Assembly: GCF_963678635.1 (NCBI RefSeq)
Contig: NC_087067.1
Span: forward strand, 17,863,639-17,927,638
From: Symsagittifera roscoffensis
Lineage: Eukaryota > Xenacoelomorpha > Acoela > Convolutidae
DNA: 64,000 nucleotides
Reading direction: 5' to 3'
Part shown: piece after piece, positions 49,036 through 60,730 of the stretch
How the letters are laid out: each line of letters opens with the position of its first letter
Numbering within the stretch: position 1 is the stretch's first letter
Position numbers and translations under genes: made by a program
Notes under the pieces: model-generated
Database searches by the model: none
Told to the model about the DNA's origin: nothing
Seen by the model: only the letters and a program-made list of their open reading frames with translations

Positions 49036-51295
49036 CTGTTAGGTGATTAAATAGCCGAGGCATAAATCATAGTAGTAGTGATACACGACTTGTACAAACG
49101 CTATTTGACTGGCATAGGTGCAAGAAATGGAATGATTCCTGTAAGCATGTGGTAAACTTTGTAACATCTATTTAATTTATCGGGTAATTGATGTAACCAT
49201 TTCAATTCTGTATCAAAAACAACTGCCAGGTTTTCCACTGAACTAGCATAACCACTAATAACATCGTTTGACGTGAACTGTATTTGAAGAATTGCATTAT
49301 ATCACATTTCCTTGGATGTAATTGTAGATCACTGCTAAAACGCCAGTATAGATACTACCAGTATCATACTGTACCGCTGTATAATCCGTGCTGCTACCAG
49401 TTGAATCGTCGGCAAAGATAAAAGGATGGGATGAAAAATTTACACGAAGATCATTTATGAGGATCAAAAACAACAACGGGCCAAGATTACAGCCTTGGGG
49501 AATTTATAGCCATATTGGAAGGACAAAATTAACACAAACTTGTTGACTACGTCCATATAAATGAATCTTGATGAGTCTAAAAAAAGAACAATTAAACCCA
49601 AACGCTGCCAGCTTTGAATTATTCAGTGATGAGGAACAGAATCAAACGCTTCCATATTGTCTGCGTAAAATACAATTACTGATAACTCAAACTCACCACT
49701 TTTTTGAAATATGACTTTTCAATTTTTAGAAGTTGAAGACTAAGAGTTCAAGACAGAGTGCTAGACTAGTTAAAATACTAATAGGTCAAAATTTTACCAA
49801 CCTCGTTATGGTAGCCTTGTGATTGATATCAGGGCGTGATAAATGAACACTTCCATTAAGCAGGCCAAGTCAAATTGGACAAAAACATTGTTAAATAAGG
49901 CTTCAACTAATGGTGTTAGTTGGCTTGCGCAATTTTTGAGATTTTTAGAAGGAATATTATCACAGCAATTGTTGCCAGAATCATCAACTTTTTGGAGATA
50001 ATCAGTGATAGTGATAGCAGGAATTTTAATGTTAAAATAATCTTATTTTATTTCGGAGCTAGAAGTGATCGTATTAATATTCACGTCAAGAGACTTGGCG
50101 TAGACAGAAACAAAAAAATCAATAAAAAGTTATGCTTTTGATAAACAGTTCTTGATACTTTTTTTTCCAATTCAAACGCTGTTTATAATTTTCTTTGTTA
50201 ATAAACTAGGTTTGAATTTGAAACAAGTATTAACGTTTGAGAGGGAGAAGGACTCCAAAAAACAGTTTTGTTTTGTTCAAGTGGTACTTCAATATCTTTC
50301 AACAAAATAACATGGTTTCCTGGCTTATTTTGCCCCTTTTTTGTCTTAAGCTTATTCCGGAGATGAACAGAAGAGAACTGTAAAAAAAGTTTGTCGACTT
50401 TTTTGTGGTACTTGTTTGAGTTACTCTAGTAAATCCACGATGGTTGGAAATAAGAAACGCTGTAAATTTTTGGAAATATGTGAATATGTCAAGGCTTCAA
50501 AAGCAGGCTGAAAAGTTGAAAATGACTAAAAGTTTATAATCGAAGGATTGCCGGGAGTGGACAAGCATAGGCTCTTTGAACTCTTCGGGCACTGATAATA
50601 GAATAGACACAAAAAAACTATCAGATAAGTTACAATGTGTAATTTAAATGTCGCAGTTGTCAGGATTGTCTGCAAGCACAACATCAAGTATGTTGCCACT
50701 GCGGTGAGTCGGCGAAGTAACAAAATGCTATAAATTGATATCATAACAGTATGATAAAAACTCGCATATCATATGTAACATTCGCCTACTTAAATCAAAT
50801 ATGAGTTTAAGAAAAATAGGCCCTATAACCATTGGCTCAATGGTCAGGGACACTATCACTTGGGTTTTTGTACCTCATTCAGTCGGAGCCAATTCGGTTC
50901 ACTTGCGACATGAGACTACAAACCGTGTTACAGCCTAAAGGCTACTACCAAAATACCCTCCACTCTAGAAATAAGAACGCTCCCATACTCAGGTCTCCAA
51001 ATATCTGAAATACGCGAACGCTATTAAAAACAGGGTTGGAAGCTTAAGTATACCGTTAGTTTTTATTGGACAGTGGAGCTTTGATCCTATTCAGATGGAT
51101 CAACTTAAAACCCGCCTTATCTCAACATAATCACTCAAGAAGTTTAAATTAAGTACTCACTTAGTGACGCGACTATAGAATTAGGTAAAAAACACTAATA
51201 AAGCAACTCTAGAATAAGTTCGATGTAAATAAGTTTAGCTCAAGAAGTTTTATATCCTGATCCATCGAGCAGCTTTGGCTGTTCACCTTCCCAGT
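49036..51295 (-). mobile_element. Decayed LINE fragment, tandem copy 1
   Basis: One of two head-to-tail ~2.26 kb units. Read on the minus strand it runs from the end of an APE endonuclease (HRSGNILDVVLADNP near 50690) through an RT start (DNIPSKNLKNCASQLTPLVE near 49950), EAFDSVPHH (near 49640), PLLFLILINDL, FADDS (near 49395) and an RT-tail phrase (DTELKWLHQLPDKLNRCYK near 49190). All are LINE ORF2 landmarks of the Jockey/CR1/L2 type. Several stops and frame changes show it is dead. Confidence 0.8.
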
Positions 51296-53569
51296 CTGTT
51301 AGGTGATCAAATAGCCGAGGCATAAATCATATTAGTAGTGATACACGACTTGTACAAACGCTATTTGACAGGCATAGGTGCAAGAAATGGAATGATTCTT
51401 GCAAGCATGTGGTAAACTTTGTAACATCTATTTAATTTATCGGGTAATTGATGTAACCATTTCAATTCTGTATCAAAAACAACTGCCAGGTTTTCCACTG
51501 AACTAGCATAACTACTAATGACATCGTTTGACGTGAACTGTATTTGAAGAATTGCATTTTATCACATTTCCTTGGATGTAATTGTAGATTACTGCTAAAA
51601 CGCCAGTATAGATACTACCAGTATCATACTGTACCGCTGTATAATCCGTGCTGCTACCAGTTGAATCGTCGGCAAAGATAAAAGGATGGGATAAAAAATT
51701 TACACGAAGATCATTTATGAGGATCAAAAACAACAACGGGCCAAAGATTACAGCCTTGGGGAATTTATAGCCATATTGGAAGGACAAAATCGACACAAAC
51801 TTGTTGACTACGTCCATATAAATGAATCTTGATGAGTCTAAAAAAGAACAATTAAACCCAAACGCTGCCAGCTTTGCAATTATTCAGTGATGAGGAACAG
51901 AATCAAACGCTTCCATATTGTTAGCGTAAAACACAAACACTGATAACTCAAACTCACCACCTTTTTAAAAATGATTTTTCAATTTTTAGAAGTTGAAGAC
52001 TAAGAGTTCAAGACAGAGTGCTAGACTAGTTAAAATACGAATAGGTCAAAATTTTACCAACCTCGTTATGGTTGCCTTGTGATTGATATAAGGGCATGAT
52101 AAATGAACACTTCAAATGAGCAGGCCAAGTCAAATTGGACAAAAACATCGTTAAGTAATGCTTCAACTAATGGCGTTAGTTGGCTTGCGCATTTTTTGAG
52201 ATTTTTAGAAGGAATATTATCACAGCAAATGTTGCCAGATTCATCAATTTTTTGGAGATAATCAGTGATAGTGATAGCAGGAATTTTAATGATAAAATCA
52301 TCTTATTTTATTTCAGAGCTAGAAGTGATCGTATTAATATCCACGTCAAGAGACTTGGCGTAGACAGAAACAAAAAAATCAATAAAAAGTTATGCTCTTT
52401 GATAAACAGATCTTGATATTTTTTTTTTCCAATTCAAAAGCTGCTTATAATTTTCTTTGTTAATAAACTAGGTTTTAATTTGAAACAAGTATTAACGTTT
52501 GAGAGGGAGAAGTACTCCAAAAAACAGTTTTGTTTTGTTCAAGTGGTACTTCAATATCTTTCAACAAAATAACATGGTTTCCTGACGGATTTTGCCCCTT
52601 TTTTGTCTTAAGCTTATTCCGGAGATGAACAGAAGAGAACTGTAAAAAAAGTTTGTCGACTTTTTTGTGGTACTTGTTTGATTTACTGTAGTAAATCCAC
52701 GATGGTTGGAAATAAGAAAAGCTGTAAATTAATGGAAATATGTGAATATGTCAAGGCTTCAAAAGCAGGCTGAAAAGTTGAAAATGACGAAAAGTTTATA
52801 ATCGAAGGATTGCCGGGAGTAGACACGCATAGGCTCTTGGAACTCTACGGGCAGTGATAATAGAATAGACACGAAAAAACTATCAGAAAAGTTACAATGT
52901 GTAATTTAAATGTCGCAGTTGTCAGGATTGTCTGCAAGTACAACATCAAGTATGTTGCGACTGCGGTGAGTCGACGAAGTAACAAAATGCTATAAATTGA
53001 TATCATAACAGTATGATAAAAACTCGCATGTCATATGTAACATTCGCCTACTTAAATCACATATGAGTTTAAGAAAAATAAGCCCTATAACCATTGGCTC
53101 AAGGGTCAGGGACACTCTCACTTGGGTTTTTGTACCTCATTCAGTCGGAGCCAATTCGGTTGACTTGCGACATGAGACTACAAACCGTGTTTTAGTTTAA
53201 AGGCTACTACCAAAATACCATCCACTCTAGAAATAAGACTTCCCCCGTACTCAGGTCTCTAAATACCTGAATTACGCGAACGCTAATAGAAACAAGGTTG
53301 GAAGCTTAAGTATACCGTTAGTTTTTCTTGGACAGTGGAGCTTTGATCCTATTCAGATGGATCAACTTAAAACCCGCCTTATCTCAACATAATCACATAA
53401 AATGCACTCAAGAAATTTAAATTAAGTACTCACATAGTGACGCGACTATAGAATTAGGTAAATAACACTAATAAAGCAATTCTAGAATAAGTTCGATGTA
53501 AATAAGTTTAGCTCAATAAGTTTTATATCCTGATCCATCGGGCAGCTTTGGCTGTCCACCTTTCCAGTC
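51296..53569 (-). mobile_element. Decayed LINE fragment, tandem copy 2
   Basis: Second unit of the same duplication, 2274 bp, with the same landmarks; a ~100-codon frame (51515-51817) carries GPLLFLILINDL and FADDSTGSSTD. Both copies share defects, so the duplication post-dates the element's death at least in part. The copies differ by a few percent by eye. Confidence 0.8.
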
Positions 53570-53739
53570 AAGTCTCACTCCCGTCCAATCAATCGCACTT
53601 CTTTTCTTTAAATCTCGATGCGCTCCATCAGGAACAAGACATCTCTACTCGTACTGACGATTCTGATAGACTTGCGAATAGCAATTCTACTCTCGTGATA
53701 TTCGTCGACTTTCCCTTAACTTTGAGTCGAATCTTCTGA

Positions 53740-54380
53740 TCCAATTAATATTGTATATTCAGTTATCGCGAGAAACTTGAGCATGACAGGGTCATTTCGA
53801 ATTTTTGAAAAATTTGTTTTTATCCCTATACAATGCCAAATTTGAGATATGACCGACTGGCACAATAGGTGATGGAAGAATACCAAAAATTCCAGGCAGT
53901 GAATGGCATACATAAATTGCTCAATACAAAAAAACTGCCATCGATAAGATGGCCAGAAGACTGTCGTTCGAGTTGGAGAGCAGCACAGGAGGTCACCACA
54001 GCAAAGGCTTGAATTCTTGAGACATCAACTCTGTCTATTGAAGAAACAGGTTGAATGTAAATAATAGTGACGCATAACATAATATCATCATTGGAAAATA
54101 AAATAGTAAATCCAAAGTCACAGAAAAAAAATAGCAAAACAGTAAATGTTATGGAATAGAATTTTCGTCCGGATGAGCACACCCCAATGTTCGCCTTCGG
54201 AACGGTCCATACGTGCCAAAACTTGGTAATCAGAATATGAAAATTATGTATTATAGTCAATATTGTCATAAAGCCGCGGCTCAGTTAAACAAATAATATC
54301 GGGGGTTCCAGTATACAGGTATATTAAGTGTAGGGATATTATTAAAGTTATTCCAATAGTTGGATGGAGTCTTCGTAGGT
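53740..54380 (-). mobile_element. Upstream part of the same LINE relic: APE endonuclease start
   Basis: Read on the minus strand, TGTPDIICLTEPRLYDN (near 54300) matches the catalytic-glutamate block of APE endonucleases, and CVTIIYIQPVSSIDR follows (near 54070). It precedes the tandem units in the correct order. A 147-codon frame (53826-54269) overlaps it. The better-preserved LINE ends just upstream. Confidence 0.6.
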
Positions 54381-54773
54381 CTTAACCGCTGATTTAGCTT
54401 ACGAAGAAGAAGAAGAAAGAGCACTTGAATTACTATACAATAAAGAGCCGAGGCATCAGTGTAACAAAGTGTAAATAATAAAATTGGTTATAAATTCATT
54501 GGTTACATCAAACAAAAACAAAACATCAGAAAACAAGCAATAAACAAAACAAAAAAAAACAAAATTGGTTACAGTTCGGAAATTGGTTGATTAAAGTATA
54601 TGAAGTTTCGGATACTATAGAAAAATAAAGATTTAAGAATTAGGAACAAGCTGGTAATAAAACTTTACAAACAGTTTTACAGATAGTCCAATTATACAGC
54701 GTATATACAGAGTATATACAGTTTCTCTTTCAAGCAATGTGTGAAAAAGTAAACTGAATTAAAACATATAGAA

Positions 54774-57700
54774 CTAGCAAAAACGGAAATCACGCCACGT
54801 ATTTGTATTAGTACATATAGGATTGTTTCTCAATTCACTCACGTAAAATTCTTTCAATTTTTTCTTGAATTCTGTTTTCGATTTTTCTAAATTGCGCAAA
54901 ATTATGGGCAGTGAATTCCATTTTTTAGAAGTCAACTGAAAAAATGATTTTTGTAGAGAAGCAGTCGAACAATGTTTGTCAAAAATAATTTGTTTCGTTC
55001 TTTCGTTGAGCCTATAATTGGCAGTCGATAGTCTCAGTGTATTTTCAAAAGCCTTCTTTTTTGAAGATATTGGTATAAGTATGTTATACACTTTAACTCA
55101 ATTCTTTTGTCGATTCCAATGAACGATTTGCTAATGCGAAGAAGGGAAGAAGATTTAAATTTCGATCTGAAATATGTTCTTTTTAGCGCCCAGTTCAACT
55201 GTTTCTCCAGAGATAGCATCAAAGTAGCATTAATTTGTTGTAAAAAAATTGCTGAATAATCTAAATGTGATAAAACAAGACAATGAAGCAAGGCAACTAA
55301 TGATAATGTCGGCAGTTGTTGTCTAATTGTATCAATAGTTTTAATCCCTTGGGCCATTTTTTGGAGAATTGTTTTGATTTGAGCATGAAAAGATAAACTT
55401 GAATCAAGAATTATGCCTAAATGTTTGCATTCTGATTTTTTGGCTACATAATGCCCACTTATTACTAGTTTATCAGTATCCACATTTTTGCTATCATTTT
55501 TTTGACAAAATGTTATAATTTCCGATTTAGATGCATTCAGATTCAATTGGTTCTCTGCAAAAAATTCCGTTAGATTATTGAGTGATTTTTGCAATCGATT
55601 CAAAGCATCCTCAGAAATTATAGAAGAGGAAAAAACCATACAGTCGTCAGCATATTGAACTAAAGTACAACCTTCATATAATCGCTCTTGTATGTCATTA
55701 ACATATAAATTGAACAACAACGGACCAAGTACCGTTCCTTGTGGGACACCTCGTTTTATTTCAATCCAGTCTGAAAAAATTCCATTGACGTTTACTCTTT
55801 GATTACGTTTGTTTAGGAAGCTAGCAATTAAAGCATTTGCTCCATTTGAAAACCGAGATAAAGCATTTTTTCAATTAAAACTTCATGCGAAGTAGAATCA
55901 AAAGCCTTGGACAGATCTAATAAAGCTGCATGTACAATTTTTTTTGAATCTATTTGATTTCGAATACTTTCTGTCACATAAACAAGAGCATCTTGTGTTG
56001 AAATGTTTTTGCGAAATCCGAATTGAAATGGTGTCATTATTTGAAATTTGTCAAGATGTTCTGTTATTTGGGCATGTAAAATTTTTTCAAAAATTTTAGA
56101 AAAAGCTTAAGTTATTGATATTGGCCGATAATTTTTTGCATCCATTGGGTCATCTTTTTTAAACAAAAGGGTTACGTTTGCTTTTTTTCAGTTCGATCGG
56201 GAAAATGTTCTCATCTAAGCAAGTAATTATGACAAAAGTTAAATGTGGAACTATAACTGATTGACCGTCAATGATTGCCCAACCAGGTACGGTACAAGGT
56301 CCGAGAGGTTTTCTAACATTGATTTTTCGAACTATATCAAAGCATTGCTTCACTGTAATGTGTTGAAAATGAAAAGGTGCAGATTCAGAGGCAGCTTTGT
56401 TGTAATTCGGAGGCTTTTTAGCGCTGAAAAATTCGCCTAAGTTTGAAAAAATATAACTTAAATGATTGGCAATTTTTTTGTCTTGGGTTATCATTTCACA
56501 GGACGAATTTCGTAGAACTGTAATTCGATTGTTGCCAGAACATGTACCTCTAACTTGGTTAATATATTTCCATTTTTGTTGGATAGTGCTGAGAAGTGAA
56601 AAACAATTTTTTGAATGATCGAGTTGTTTACTTCTAATCAATTGGCTCATTTGACTACGTAAAAACTGGTACTTTGACCAATTATCGCTTGTGATTTGAC
56701 TGCGATATGATCTGAGTGAATTCTGTTTCTTAGTCAATAATTGCTGACATTCTGAATCGAACCATTCCGTTTTCAACACGTTTTTTGGTTTGAAATTACG
56801 AACAAACTTTTTTTCGATAGGAGCATGTTGCTGTAGAGCACAAGAAATTAAATAAATCATCGTCGAGAACATGTTTTGTTCGTCTGTACATTGATATAAG
56901 AGATACCAAGGAAGAGCGGAGAGTGAATTGCAAAATTCATTTTTCTGATAATTTTTCTTATTGAAAGTCGAAATTATCCTCGGTAAAGTTTTGCCGCATT
57001 TTATATCCGTCAAAAAAATGAAGCAAAATGGTCGGTTTTATAAGGTGTACCAAAACAAAATTCAATGCCGTTTGTTTCATAGTCACTGATTATGTAGTCG
57101 ATATGAGTTTTTGTTGAGGAACTAATTCTGGTCTCATCGTTTGGACAAAAAAACCTTCAATCCATATGGAATAATTATAGAGTCTAAATATTCTTTTTCT
57201 TTGCTATCCAGATAATTTATGTTATAATCACCCAGAAGCGTAATTTTATTAGAAACTGAAAATGCATTATGTATGTTAAGCGTTAATTGTTCCAAAAAAT
57301 CAATAAAGTTTGATCTGCTTGGGTTATAACACAAATTAACTAACATTTTTTCTGTACTCGAAATGTTAAATGTAGATTTGCACTCAACCCACACTGACTC
57401 ATATTTTTCTTTATCAAATAAATTTAAATCAGGCCTCAATTTCGGAGCCAATTTGACTGGTATATATAACAAAACGCCACCGCCTTTCTTTTTTACCGAT
57501 GATTGCCTATCATATCTGAACAACGCATGCGTTCTAGGTTGGAAAATCCATAAATTGTCACTATCTTCTTTTTTAAGCCACATTTCGGAAATTCCTATAA
57601 TTGTATTTTCGCCCATATCATCAAGAAATTTTTTCAATTGCATCCGTTTTCTAATAATACTTTGAAAATTCAAATGAACAAATTTAAGATTTGCACAATA

Positions 57701-57967
57701 ATTTGAGCAGATACCGTAGACTGTTTCAATGGTTTTAATAGGACCAGGGTTTTTTTCAACATCCCCACCTTGGGTCAGTAACAACGCGAAAAGGAAAAGA
57801 TGAGTCAGTGTGGTAGCTCTCCGCTCATTTATCCCACATTTCGATGATAATATCTTTTGCTGGCAGCTTAGATAGCCCCAGTAAACAATAGTTTTTTCTT
57901 TAGTTTCCATCTGAGCCTTGGAAATTAGAAAAATTGCACATAACAACCAGAATTTAATATTCAGCAT
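54774..57967 (-). CDS. LINE ORF2: 2A-containing leader, APE endonuclease and reverse transcriptase
   Basis: The ATG at 57967 opens with a hydrophobic, signal-like stretch (residues ~5-18), a second hydrophobic run (57-65), and then DVEKNPGP (69-76), the 2A ribosome-skipping motif. The APE endonuclease follows: LNFQSI, GISEMWLKK, GGVLLYIP, LLGDYNIN, then HIDYII and TDHFA. Reverse transcriptase has NYRPISIT, LLDLSKAFDS (near 55910), GVPQGTVLGPLL (near 55740), YADD (near 55645), and a C-terminal tail to the stop at 54774. APE nicks target DNA and RT primes from the nick. Frame changes occur near 57150, 57013, 56165, 55850 and 55095, at T or A runs, plus a TAA near 56110. Otherwise the protein reads as well conserved. 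Confidence 0.88.
57740..57763 (-). other. 2A ribosome-skipping (StopGo) motif
   Basis: Residues 69-76 of ORF2 read DVEKNPGP, an exact D(V/I)ExNPGP match, preceded by the hydrophobic run that such sites usually have. In known 2A sites the ribosome fails to form the Gly-Pro bond and continues, here between residues 75 and 76. This would release a 75-residue leader and free the endonuclease-RT with an N-terminal proline. Confidence 0.88.
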
Positions 57968-58026
57968 AATAAGTTAAATAAATTAAATAATCGCCAAAGT
58001 TTGCACCAAGAAAAAATGCGAAACTA

Positions 58027-59050
58027 CTATTTCCTAAAAAATTTTGCACCGTTTTGGAAAAATTGTAACATTTCTGCCGTTTTTGGATCTAAATTTGATG
58101 ATTGTTGGGTTTGCTTCATTCTGGGGCGGGTTGTAATCTCACATGTGTTTGCATTAATATCAGAACCTCTAAAAGAATCTCTAAAACTTTGCACCAAAAT
58201 TTCAACACCCCCTTCAGAAGGATGCAAACCATCCGAGCTAAGCGCATCGGTATTTTGACTAAAATTTTTTTTATGTCTAAAATATCCAATTTTACTTCGC
58301 CCAAGTCTTTTACATTCCGTACTAAATTAAGAATTTGCTTGTTTAGCTTCTGTACATTTGGATTAAAATCTTTTCTAAAAGCGCCTAAGGGAGTTACAGT
58401 ACATAGTGAAATTGTTTCTGGGGAGAATTTATGATTAATGAGATAAATTAGTTTTTATAAGCTACTCACGGCTTCCTTCGCGTCGAAATCACTTGAGAGG
58501 CAGTCATTTATTCCAATTAGCGTAGTTACATGTTTAAAATGTCGCGATTTACTGTTCTCACGAGTTCCAGCAATGCAGAAATTTTGTGCCCACCAAATCC
58601 TCTCGCCAACACATTTTCCGATATTTGTTCCCCATTGAGTCTGTCAACAATTGAGTCTCCCAGTAATAGGCCAGAATATTCATCATCTCGTGGTAAAAAT
58701 AAATGTTTTCGTTGCTGGTCGAATTTTTCTTCTTGAATATTGGTTGCTTGTATTTTGATTTCTTGGTTATTCTTGCTTTCTTGGTTATTTTTGCTTCGTT
58801 TGTTCTGATTTCTGCTCCGAGTTCCAATCTTGCTCCATTCATTTTCAAATTTGTTTTCTGTAATTTTCGAATTGCCCGTGTTTTTAAAATTTTCTAGATC
58901 AATAAATTTGTTTCCTCTTTCTTCCTCTTTCGTTGATACAGTTAAGTTTTCGATAATTCGTTTAAAATTAGTAACATTTTCGACCAAGTCTTTATACAGC
59001 TCGTATTTCAATTCATCGTTCAAATTTTTGAAAGTTTCGAGGTCAAACAT
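58027..59050 (-). CDS. LINE ORF1: coiled/charged N-terminus plus SGNH (GDSL-type) esterase
   Basis: From the ATG at 59050 (MFDLETFKNLNDELKYELYK) comes a Lys/Glu/Asn-rich segment, then SGNH block I (LLLGDSIVDRLN, near 58675-58640, nucleophile Ser), block III (LIGINDC near 58510) and block V (DGLHPSEGG near 58230-58205, catalytic Asp/His). Esterase ORF1 proteins occur in CR1-type LINEs and are thought to bind RNA or membranes; the role here is inferred. Three breaks are visible: frame changes near 58540 (AAA) and near 58265-58272 (A run), and a TAA near 58459. The stop at 58027 leaves a short gap before ORF2, so ORF2 would need reinitiation, a separate start, or its own recoding. Confidence 0.75.
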
Positions 59051-59149
59051 GTTGGCGATTAAAAGCGAAATTAAAAATAAGACATTAAAATGAACCGACT
59101 GATCGCTAGAAATTTAATTTGGCTTCTGAAAATTCACGTTTCTCCAATC

Positions 59150-60090
59150 CAACTACAGATTTATCCACTGTTAATTTCGAAACTGAACAATTTTTAACGA
59201 CTGTTCAGTTTTTCAGCTCTTTTTTCTCCAACATACCGCTGAAATCTGCCCAGTTGCTGTTTGGTGTTCAAAATAACTTAAGAGAGTTTACAACCGAAAA
59301 CAGTAAACAATGCCAACGGAATTTCGATCCGTTTTCTGTCCAGTTTTCTTGGTTTTCTCCATGAGCCGGTGTTAACCGTGTTTGAAGGTGTTTGATTTTT
59401 CAAATGATTTTCCGTCATGCTCGACAGTTTGAAATCAATTCGTTTTTTTTTCTGAATCTCAATCGTTCTTCCTGACTATTGTTTTTTTAGCGCCACTATA
59501 TTACAACCCGGGTATCACTAAGGGAGTGTTTGTGCAACGGCTAAGTAGGAAGTCAACAAATTTCAATATTTAAATTAATTAACAATTTTAATTACAAAAC
59601 GCGCTAAAGTTGTCCTAATTATTCAGTTATTTTTACAGAGGTTCGTTCCGATGTACATTTCTTTAAGGGTAAGATTCAGTTATTATAGTGTGGTAAGCAA
59701 TTTCATGAAAAAATTTAAGCTTTTCTCTTTGTCCCCATAAACATCGCTATTATTTGCTGTGCGAGATTATAGTTAGTCTCGGATCCGTTTCTATATACAT
59801 ATCATATAAGCTTGACAGCGGCGTTCGACGAATTCTACCGCCGGACAAGTCGCTTGTCTTAGGGTCGTTATCGGTAAGTATTGATGTCAGTTCTCAGACA
59901 TCGTAAAATCTTAAATAAGTTCAAGTTTTAACTTTGACTTTTCCCCAAAATTGTTGCGATTCTCTATATTAGACTAAAACTAACTGAGTAGGTGAATACG
60001 GTTAAAAAAGACATAGAATTTAGGTATCTGACGTCAGCCATTCGTCAATAGTGGTTGTTTCTTTTTTCCGTCGCTGTGTAATCTTTGGGC
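59150..60090. repeat. Second copy of the old repeat at 47100-47830
   Basis: Shares GCTTGTCTTAGGGT, GTAAGTATTGATGTCAGTTC, TTGTTGCGATTCTCTA and CATGCTCGACAGTTT-type stretches with 47100-47830 in the same order and strand. The similarity is strongest over the last 250 bp. Origin unknown; probably mobile-element sequence. Confidence 0.7.
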
Positions 60091-60730
60091 CAATGGTACA
60101 AATCTGATTGACTGTATTGACATTCATCTGATTGTCTTTATTTTCTTTCACTCAAAACTTTCCTCTAATTCTCCACAATTAAGGAAATTCCAAGTGTTTA
60201 TTGACGGTGAAATGATGAAAGACTAAGTGTAGTAAGTTCGGTTGCCATGATAATATCTGATGTAACAATTGCGGCCTGTTCTTCTGGACCCTAATCTCTA
60301 AGTTTACACTCGTTTTTGCCTAACTTGGCATGCATTCCTCCAAACAAAGTCATCGTCATGCAAGACAAAGGGTGACAAACTTATATATGTTTTTTTTTCA
60401 GATATACGTTTTGTATAGAATTTGTTAGACCTAGCGGCTTTCGTCTCGTTACTATCGGTGAATTTTTCATGCTATGTTCATTGTTCATGTTGTATCGCAA
60501 TTTCGGGAAGCTCCGCTCCTCGGGGATGGATGAACTGATCTTAGTATGGTTACTGAAACCTCGTGTTGTTGTTTTTTTTTGGATCTGAAGCAGTTCTCTT
60601 ATCATTATTTGTTTCTAACGAAAAGTGGCGTTTCGCTAAATGATTGCTCTCTTTTCAGACAATTACCCTTGAGGGTTTAGTGTTTCGACGTTCATATGGA
60701 GTCAGAAAACACAGTCAAGAATTATGAGCA
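60091..60730. other. 5' flank of the POLG gene, no gene called
   Basis: A leader exon or promoter may lie here but I cannot define one. CTCTTTTCAG at ~60648-60659 looks like a splice acceptor, so an upstream non-coding exon is possible. Confidence 0.4.

Larger units (their letters stand above)
54400..59110 (-). mobile_element. CR1-like LINE with SGNH-esterase ORF1 and 2A-led ORF2
   Basis: A two-ORF APE-type LINE on the minus strand. Order: 5' region (~59110), ORF1 (59050-58027), a 59-bp gap, ORF2 (57967-54774), an A/T-rich 3' UTR, and a TTC-repeat tail near 54400-54420 that abuts the older LINE relic. An esterase in ORF1 plus an APE-RT ORF2 is characteristic of the CR1 group. I cannot place the ends exactly because no target duplication is evident. 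Frames are interrupted about nine times in all, nearly always at A or T runs. Confidence 0.88.

Noticed and set aside
54429-54460. Shared GCCGAGGCAT phrase between the 3' region of the CR1-like LINE and the LINE relic units
   Set aside because: In the relic it is part of an RT-tail coding phrase; a 10-base match in the other element's 3' region is too short to claim a shared tail.
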